This document shows positions 57,487 to 64,000 of a DNA stretch of 64,000 bases, one piece after another. Origin of the DNA: Ectobius pallidus. Lineage: Eukaryota; Arthropoda; Insecta; Blattodea; Ectobiidae. The stretch's first letter is position 1. Each line of letters begins with the position of its first letter. The stretch is from contig CAXKWD010000003.1 in NCBI GenBank assembly GCA_964059195.1, positions 196,936,174-197,000,173 on the forward strand, given 5' to 3'. The notes below the pieces were generated by a model. That model saw only the letters and a program-made list of their open reading frames with translations, did not search any database and was not told the origin of the DNA. Both the position numbers and the translations under genes were made by a program.

Positions 57487-57748
57487 GTTTCACGGTAAAA
57501 TCATTGATTATAAAGACCAACTCTGATGCTTTCCGTTCTAGATACTTAATATATTTGTTTTCTGAAAATGCAATAAATAAAATTTTACTGTCCCTATAAT
57601 TTACTTTTTTCTGTGCTAGCCTCTAACACGTATATTCGAGAAAGTGTGTGCAATATATTTTGCACCATTTATTTAGTTTTTAAACAAACGATTTTAGCCG
57701 TCTTAACAAAACTGTATTACAATTTTGACACAGACCCTCCTATACTTC
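57024..57748. other. Non-coding; (ATT)n and a tRNA-like word
   Basis: A box B-like GGGTTCAAATC at about 57299 may mark an old SINE. (ATT)n microsatellite at 57445-57486. Nothing else. Confidence 0.5.
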
Positions 57749-58677
57749 TGTTGGAGAAAGCTAAGGTTTCTACTAGCATTAGTTTACATGTCTAGTAACA
57801 GTGCATATTCAAATGTTCCGCTCAGTGCATTTCCCTCTCTCAGCGCATTGATATTAGTGTAGTCCGCCCTTTTCTTTGTGAATCCCCGTTTAGCGACAGG
57901 TGCAGGCTTAGCATCAGCGTGACATCATAGCGTCATGCCAAGAGTTAGTTAGCGTCGAGCCTCCACGCGTGATAGACGTGCTGGAGCTCAGTCTAGTATC
58001 CCGCCTAATTCAGACAATAGAACAGAGGTTTTCTATTAATTAGCGGATAAATACATAATACTTCCATTTACAAGTATTATCTTGTGTTATTAATTAATCT
58101 ACACTAATTACAGTAGATTCAGTGTTATCGGCTTCTTAGATCAGTCTAAAAGTTCGTGTTTCAGTGCGGCAACGTTGCGCAACCAAGCGTTCGCAATAGC
58201 TCGTTTATAAAGTTCAGTAGAGTAAAGATTTCAGAGTGAAATCATATTAGAATTAATACAGCTATCATTACGCTCATTTTAAGATATAAATTATATTGCT
58301 GGCATAATTAGAGAAATTATTCGCCACGTGTGTACCAAGTTCGCGCCAAAGCACATTCCTTTGTTCAGTGCAAGTGCACCTATCTCAAATTCATCATATA
58401 TCTTGTTTCAGTGTTTTATTAATATTTCAAGTGCATTCTTTACCTATATGTTATGAGAATAAATGTCACATAGTTTATTACATGAAAAGGTTTGTGATCC
58501 AATATTACATCCGAAGATCCCTGTTCAAGCACCTGAGATTTATAAGTCCACTTCGCTCTACTCATTTTATTATTGTTTAATGCAATAATTGGTCCTCCAG
58601 CTCCAGAGATTCTTTCTAACTTCCTTTCCCATCTTTTCCCTCTACGGCAGGGTCATAAGCCGCTCTTGTACCCAACA
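57749..58677 (+). repeat. BEL/Pao 5' LTR
   Basis: 929 bp, TG...CA. It is followed by TTTGGTCGACTCCGGG, a plausible primer-binding site because it begins with TGG complementary to a tRNA 3' CCA end; the tRNA is not identified. AATAAA occurs at about 58459. Confidence 0.9.
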
Positions 58678-59051
58678 TTTGGTCGACTCCGGGCTCCGGA
58701 TGTAATTTGGACAAATCTCGACATCTCACACATATACGGTTTCTTTTCGGTATTAGTCTACCAACGGAAGGAATTCAGATTCCAATCGGTTTCTCGGGTA
58801 CGCCCAATAGATCATAGCAGCCGCGTTTCGAACGTCTACATTGAATTCATAGTTCAGCAGACATCAGGTTGCAGTGCTCAGGCCACTCCAAGCAGAAGCT
58901 ACAAGTCTCCAGTACTACAAGCAGAGAAAGCTACAGATGTGCAGTGAGAAAAGGCTATCATCTCTACAGCGGTGACTAGCAGAACAACAGAGATTCTTCA
59001 GAGCGAAGAACATCAACATTCCATTTCTACAAGTAGTGTTTTCCATTAAAC

Positions 59052-60329
59052 ATGGAACAACAGGTAAAAGCTTTAACTAAAAGAAGAGCAATAATCAAGC
59101 GAGAACTCACTTATCTTCAAAAGGTTTGTGCTGATCTTAATGAAGATACAGATGTTTTCATGTTAAAAGTGCATTTCGACAGTTTGAATGAAATCTGGAA
59201 CAGTTACGTAGATATTCAAACACAAATTGAATCCATTGTAGAAACAGAAGCAGAATTAGATTCACATTTTGAACATAAAGAGGCCACAAGAACTTGCTAC
59301 AAGGAGATTAAAGCAAAACTTAGTGCTCTTATATGTCATCATGAACAGCCATTTCGTAGTGGAAGTCCAGTGAACAGTGAACAATCACAGTGCAGTGGTA
59401 CATCACATCATACAGTGCATTCTTGCAATGCACAGAGCAGAAATATCCCACTACCAGTTTTAGAATTACCTACCTTCAATGGGGATGTCACAAAGTTCAA
59501 ACATTTCCATGATACGTTTACTAGCCTAATTGTAAACAATGAATCTCTAGATCCAATACAGAAATTTCATTATCTGCTAGCGGCGCTTCAGCAGCAAGCT
59601 CACGCCCTAATAGAAAATCTTCCTGTCACCAATGACAATTTCCCAGTAGCCTGGAAATTGATTTGTGATCGCTATGATAATAAACGATTAATAGCAACAT
59701 CACACGTGCAACAACTGTTATCATTGCCAGAAATGAGAGCAGACAATGTAACAGACTTGAGAAATCTTTTGAGTTGTTTTCAGAGTAATTTAAACGCAGT
59801 GGAAGCTCTCTCACTAGAAGTTCCGCTACAAGAAGTGCTATTAACTCAGCTTCTGTTAAACAGCTTAACAGACAGCACACGAAAAGAGTTCGAGAGTAAA
59901 ATCGATTCTCAACATTTTACTTCTCTTCAAGATCTAATACAGTTTCTAGAATCTAAAGCACATACTTTAGAGATTTTAGCAACTTCCAACAACGTGTCCA
60001 GCCCATCACCTGCAAGAAAGGTTGAGCTGCGATCGCCACAATACACTGTCCAGGAGCCGCGACAGTCGTACGGAGGTACAACCAGATTATCTTGTACCTA
60101 TTGTCAACGAAATCACAAATTGCACCATTGTGATGAATTTAGGCAAATTCCAGTCAATGAGCGATGGAATTTCGTCAAGTCACAACACCTTTGTGTCAAC
60201 TGTTTCTCATCAAATCATACGGTACAACAGTGCAATTTAGAATCCTTCTGTGGTTGTCAACAATCAGTCCACAGTCAGCTATTGCATCGTGACATGAATA
60301 GGGTTTCTTCCCCTACGGAAAACCATTAA
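59052..60329 (+). CDS. BEL/Pao Gag (DUF1759-type) with first zinc-knuckle module
   Basis: 425 codons. Residues ~1-95 are a charged helical region (coiled-coil-like). About 135-315 hold the DUF1759-type Gag core: LPVLELPTFNGDVTKFKHF, SLDPIQKFHYLLAALQQQA, AWKLICDRYDN and LLLNSLTDSTRKEFESK. The C-terminal Cys/His module has CTYCQRNHKLHHC, LCVNCFSSNHTVQQC and FCGC. This is the nucleic-acid-binding part of a BEL Gag polyprotein that packages the RNA in virus-like particles. The stop TAA at 60327 is followed by more Gag-like codons in the same frame. Confidence 0.88.
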   Translation: MEQQVKALTKRRAIIKRELTYLQKVCADLNEDTDVFMLKVHFDSLNEIWNSYVDIQTQIESIVETEAELDSHFEHKEATRTCYKEIKAKLSALICHHEQPFRSGSPVNSEQSQCSGTSHHTVHSCNAQSRNIPLPVLELPTFNGDVTKFKHFHDTFTSLIVNNESLDPIQKFHYLLAALQQQAHALIENLPVTNDNFPVAWKLICDRYDNKRLIATSHVQQLLSLPEMRADNVTDLRNLLSCFQSNLNAVEALSLEVPLQEVLLTQLLLNSLTDSTRKEFESKIDSQHFTSLQDLIQFLESKAHTLEILATSNNVSSPSPARKVELRSPQYTVQEPRQSYGGTTRLSCTYCQRNHKLHHCDEFRQIPVNERWNFVKSQHLCVNCFSSNHTVQQCNLESFCGCQQSVHSQLLHRDMNRVSSPTENH

Positions 60330-60350
60330 ACGACAGACGAAGAAACAGAA

Positions 60351-61100
60351 ATGCATTCTTTCGTTTTCACGAGCAAACCTAAACATCAGCAAACTTGTTC
60401 TCTGTGTAAACGAAATCACTCGTTACATAAGTGCAAACATTTCCGCAAATTCACAGTGCAACAACGATGGAGTTGTGCACGATCAAACCAGCTGTGTTTC
60501 AATTGCTTCTCCACAGAACACAAGGTACAAGAGTGTGAATTGCCTTCTTATTGTAAATGTGACTTAAAACATAGCAAGTTACTGCATTTTACAAGGAAGC
60601 AAGGAAAATCAACAGCATACGCCCTCACATGCTTTGACATCAATCGAAGTCAACAGAGCACTTCATTACAGAGCAATTCTAAACAAACTAGAATTCAAAA
60701 CAATTCAAGCAAAGCCTCTCATCATATGCAGAGCAAACGCTTAGAGACAAACAGACCCAGTGTAGCGGTCACACCAGTTCGCAATAGCTTCGCTTCCTTC
60801 AGAACCAGGAACGAACATTTGCACCCATCCAGTCACAATAAATCTTTCAACAGCCAAGAAAGATTTAAAACAAGTGATAGTGGAAATACAAGATGTAAAT
60901 CAGATCCTTTTTACCGAGCTTTACATTCACACAACAACATTCAGCAGTGTCTGTCTTCAGAGCGAAACAACACTCCGCAATGTCTGCATTCATCGAAAAC
61001 CAGTACTCCGCAGTGTCTGTCTTCAGAGCGAAACAACACTCAACAGTGTCTGTCCTCATCTAAACCCAATACGAAGCAGTGTTCACCATCTACAAAATAG
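60351..61100 (+). CDS. Second Gag-like segment with duplicated zinc knuckles
   Basis: In the same frame as the upstream Gag, separated by one TAA and seven further codons before its first ATG at 60351. It repeats the Cys/His module: CSLCKRNHSLHKC, LCFNCFSTEHKVQEC, YCKCDLKHSKLLH, clearly paralogous to the module just upstream (same spacing, same RW and LCxNCFS words). The rest is Ser/Asn/Gln-rich, with four or five short tandem repeats (QQCLSSERNNT-like) at the end. It could be made by stop read-through or reinitiation, or be a decayed extension. No protease motif follows. Confidence 0.7.
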   Translation: MHSFVFTSKPKHQQTCSLCKRNHSLHKCKHFRKFTVQQRWSCARSNQLCFNCFSTEHKVQECELPSYCKCDLKHSKLLHFTRKQGKSTAYALTCFDINRSQQSTSLQSNSKQTRIQNNSSKASHHMQSKRLETNRPSVAVTPVRNSFASFRTRNEHLHPSSHNKSFNSQERFKTSDSGNTRCKSDPFYRALHSHNNIQQCLSSERNNTPQCLHSSKTSTPQCLSSERNNTQQCLSSSKPNTKQCSPSTK

Positions 61101-61590
61101 TGAAAAGCTATACGTGCATCATCTGCATATGTCTCTAAGAAATCTTACGTAGCCAAACCGTTACACTGTGACATACGTAAGAAGGAATTTTTTCAACACT
61201 GTTTGTATTATAAACTTACTTAATGGTTATCTAATGGTCTGTCTCCATTGTGTCAAGATACCATGTTGTAATATAAGATCATCAGCTGTGCCCTGAATGA
61301 TATACAGAAATCAACACGCATTTCTTCAACAAGTTTCTACAAATTGTGTTTCAACAAGCCACCTGATCTACACTACATGTACCTGAGTCAGCTGTTGTGC
61401 ACAAGTCGAAGTCTTCACTTATGGATGCTTCAACAACAGTTTGGATTCCAGCCAGTATTCACCTAGACCTTCACAACCTTACGTGTGTTGCTAGTCTAAA
61501 TAGTGTAGAGTCAGTGATTACGTGTATATACAAGTGTATCCTTTTTATTATAGCTTTCTCCTTAGTTATTTTTCTTAAAGTTAATACTTT

Positions 61591-61605
61591 AACGGGGGGA
61601 GTTTA
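61591..61605 (+). other. Polypurine tract
   Basis: AACGGGGGGAGTTTA directly before the 3' LTR, the expected plus-strand primer site of the element. Confidence 0.7.
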
Positions 61606-62535
61606 TGTTGGAGAAAGCTAAGGTTTCTACTAGCATTAGTTTACATGTCTAGTAACAGTGCATATTCAAATGTTCCGCTCAGTGCATTTCCCTCTCTCAG
61701 CGCATTGATATTAGTGTAGTCCGCCCTTTTCTTTGTGAATCCCCGTTTAGCGACAGGTGCAGGCTTAGCATCAGCGTGACATCATAGCGTCATGCCAAGA
61801 GTTAGTTAGCGTCGAGCCTCCACGCGTGATAGACGTGCTGGAGCTCAGTCTAGTATCCCGCCTAATTCAGACAATAGAACAGAGGTTTTCTATTAATTAG
61901 CGGATAAATACATAATACTTCCATTTACAAGTATTATCTTGTGTTATTAATTAATCTACACTAATTACAGTAGATTCAGTGTTATCGGCTTCTTAGATCA
62001 GTCTAAAAGTTCGTGTTTCAGTGCGGCAACGTTGCGCAACCAAGCGTTCGCAATAGCTCGTTTATAAAGTTCAGTAGAGTAAAGATTTCAGAGTGAAATC
62101 ATATTAGAATTAATACAGCTATCATTACGCTCATTTTAAAATATAAATTATATTGCTGGCATAATTAGAGAAATTATTCGCCACGTGTGTACCAAGTTCG
62201 CGCCAAAGCACATTCCTTTGTTCAGTGCAAGTGCACCTATCTCAAATTCATCATATATCTTGTTTCAGTGTTTTTATTAATATTTCAAGTGCATTCTTTA
62301 CCTATATGTTATGAGAATAAATGTCACATAGTTTATTACATGAAAAGGTTTGTGATCCAATATTACATCCGAAGATCCCTGTTCAAGCACCTGAGATTTA
62401 TAAGTCCACTTCGCTCTACTCATTTTATTATTGTTTAATGCAATAATTGGTCCTCCAGCTCCAGAGATTCTTTCTAACTTCCTTTCCCATCTTTTCCCTC
62501 TACGGCAGGGTCATAAGCCGCTCTTGTACCCAACA
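61606..62535 (+). repeat. BEL/Pao 3' LTR
   Basis: 930 bp; differs from the 5' LTR by one visible base change (TTTTAAAATAT for TTTTAAGATAT) and one extra T in a T run. Confidence 0.9.
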
Positions 62536-62540
62536 ACTTC

Positions 62541-63453
62541 TCTGTCGTCGGTTGGCAACTTGTTTTTTGGAAGTTGAAACGACAATGGATTACTTGCAGA
62601 TTTCAAAGCATTGAAGACGGCTCAAGTTTCATTTTTTGTGACGGCCGAAGACAAGGGACAAAGTGACATAGCCTATACATTGTTAATTTCAGTGCGTTGT
62701 GTAAATTTATTTTTATCGCGCCTTTTCTTAAAATGAATAAATACACATATTTATTTACCTTTGCATTAATTCGTAAATCTATTTTTTTAATAGTGTTTTT
62801 TTCTGAAAAAGTCTTCTTTAGCACCTAGTTTTTCAGCAAAAGTCCTCTTTAGCCCCTTTTAAGCCTTTTAGGCCCATTAGTCCGATTTAGCTTTTTTTAG
62901 GTTCTATAAGGTTCATATATTCGGAAGCTAAGGGCATGAAACGAAAAAAGTATGTTAAAATATTCTAATTAGGAAGCTAGGAAAAAATAGGTTAAAACCT
63001 TCAAATCCGGGCCCTAGTAATGATAGAGCTAATAGACCTATTATGTTTATAGTCATCTGATCTTGTGTCTCAGATAAGAAAACACCTCCTTGAACTGATA
63101 ACAGTGAGTTTGATCTGAGAAATTTCTCCAGTCAAAATTGATCTTAGTTCAGTGCGAATTGAGCTCAGATTAACGTTTATACAACAAAAATGTCCTAGTT
63201 CAGCGTGAACTGAGATCAGTTTCTTCTCTGATCCAAGATCAAATGATTTAAACAATCGTCCCATTTATTAACACTGACGTCGTTTTTACTAAATTGCATT
63301 AATAATGTAATTTTTATTGTAGTGTTTCACTTAGTAAATATAAACAATTAAACTAATAAAACTAATCTTATACTATCATATTGGCATACAGATTCGAAAT
63401 GAAACGATGAAAATGAACGACAGATTCTTGAACTTTTCCCATACGGTAATCAT
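62541..63453. other. Non-coding; isolated hAT-type MITE end
   Basis: AAATCCGGGCCCTA at about 63002-63015 is the right end of a CCGGATTT-type MITE; its interior (AGCTTTTTTTAGG-type words) extends left to about 62800 but the left end is not identifiable. 63050-63245 has several imperfect copies of a TGATCT/AGATCA word. No gene. Confidence 0.5.
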
Positions 63454-64000
63454 TAGGGACCGGATTTTTAGGTTTTTAAAAACACTGTTTTAGGTTTTCC
63501 ATTAGGTGAAATAGTTTTTTTTTAGGTTTTTTCTCCAAAATATCGTTTTCGGGTAGAATAATTGGTTTAATGAATTTAAAAGTGCTACATAGGATTCAAT
63601 ACATAATACTTGTAAAGTTTAACTTAACAAAATTGACTTAAATTTGTGTAAACTTGCTTTAGGACAATATTATACAATTGAAGAAAGAAAGCATAAACAA
63701 ACAAAAGAAGCAGTGAAAATAAGATTGTCTCATATTTCCTGGTTACAGTAAGGAATACGCCGGTACTCTTACACTTCCTCTCTTGATACAGTCCATCCTA
63801 GGCGACAATGGGTTGAACGAAACGCTGGTGGTATTAATTTCAACCCGACAAAAATTATTGTCTCTCCGCAAAATGTCGATTCCTCAACTGACAAACAAAA
63901 AAGACAAAAAAGTAGCCTAAAATAGATATTTTAGGTTTTTATCCCGTTTAGGTATAATTAGGTTTTTATACCCCATTTAGGTATTTTTAGGTGCCACAGA
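63454..64000. mobile_element. hAT-type MITE, cut by the window end
   Basis: Left end TAGGGACCGGATTTTTAGG with repeated TTTAGGTTTTT words inside, as in related copies. The right end lies beyond the window. Confidence 0.55.

Larger units (their letters stand above)
57749..62535 (+). mobile_element. Gag-only BEL/Pao LTR retrotransposon, 4.8 kb
   Basis: Two LTRs (57749-58677 and 61606-62535) begin TGTTGGAGAAAG and end ACCCAACA. The 5-bp TSD ACTTC is perfect (57744-57748, 62536-62540). I saw one substitution and one 1-bp length difference between the LTRs, so insertion is very recent. A purine tract AACGGGGGGAG precedes the 3' LTR. The internal region codes for Gag only; protease, RT, RNase H and integrase are absent, so it must borrow enzymes from a relative. 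Confidence 0.92.

Overview
The window reads as nuclear DNA of an arthropod, most likely an insect with a large, repeat-filled genome. I lean weakly towards a cockroach/termite-type polyneopteran because of the mix of element families. The support is GT-AG introns, TATA/Inr core promoters, AATAAA signals, tRNA-derived SINEs, and Tc1, mariner, hAT, Helitron, BEL/Pao and Maverick elements. Only one piece looks like an ordinary host gene: a 329-bp exon at 29688-30016 (+) that encodes part of the ligand-binding ectodomain of a natriuretic-peptide-receptor-type guanylyl cyclase. Most of the window is therefore probably very long introns of that gene, or intergenic DNA, filled with nested mobile elements.

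Layout. 1-10 kb: decayed retroelement debris, two 5'-truncated LINE 3' ends (3.2-4.0 and 9.2-9.9 kb), a minisatellite-bearing repeat, a Helitron and a SINE with a perfect 14-bp target-site duplication (TSD). 10-17.5 kb: MITEs with 8-bp TSDs and two further Helitrons. 17.8-20.0 kb: a mariner deletion derivative next to a Tc1 (DD34E) element whose transposase is broken by only two in-frame TAG codons. 20.2-26.5 kb: a hAT element with a perfect 8-bp TSD. Its transposase is interrupted by two PIF/Harbinger-like insertions, and it also holds a second, unrelated gene of a Cys-rich multicopy arthropod family. 26.5-34 kb: the host exon, SINEs and repeats. 34-39.4 kb: a nest of a TA-flanked transposon (two inverted copies), a 0.8-kb foldback, the minisatellite element with five units, and Helitrons. 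39.9-42.3 kb: more MITEs.

The centrepiece is 42700-56809: a 14.1-kb Maverick/Polinton-type element with AG...CT ends, 0.36-0.47-kb terminal inverted repeats (TIRs) and a perfect 6-bp TSD (GCGGGG). It is inserted inside a small hAT-type element that itself has an 8-bp TSD. It carries a three-exon gene that joins three C2H2 zinc fingers to a protein-primed family-B DNA polymerase (about 1,400 codons, open throughout), with a clear TATA+Inr promoter. On the opposite strand is a 250-codon protein with an integrase-type H2C2 zinc-binding domain but no visible catalytic core. Its upstream region, including a TATA box, is tandemly duplicated. Capsid, packaging ATPase and protease genes are not recognisable, and the right half is eroded and filled with MITEs.

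57.7-62.5 kb is a very young, gag-only BEL/Pao LTR retrotransposon (929/930-bp LTRs, ACTTC TSD) with a doubled zinc-knuckle module. The end of the window runs into another hAT-type MITE. The elements do not form a pathway; what ties them together is the order of insertion, which the nested TSDs allow to be read.
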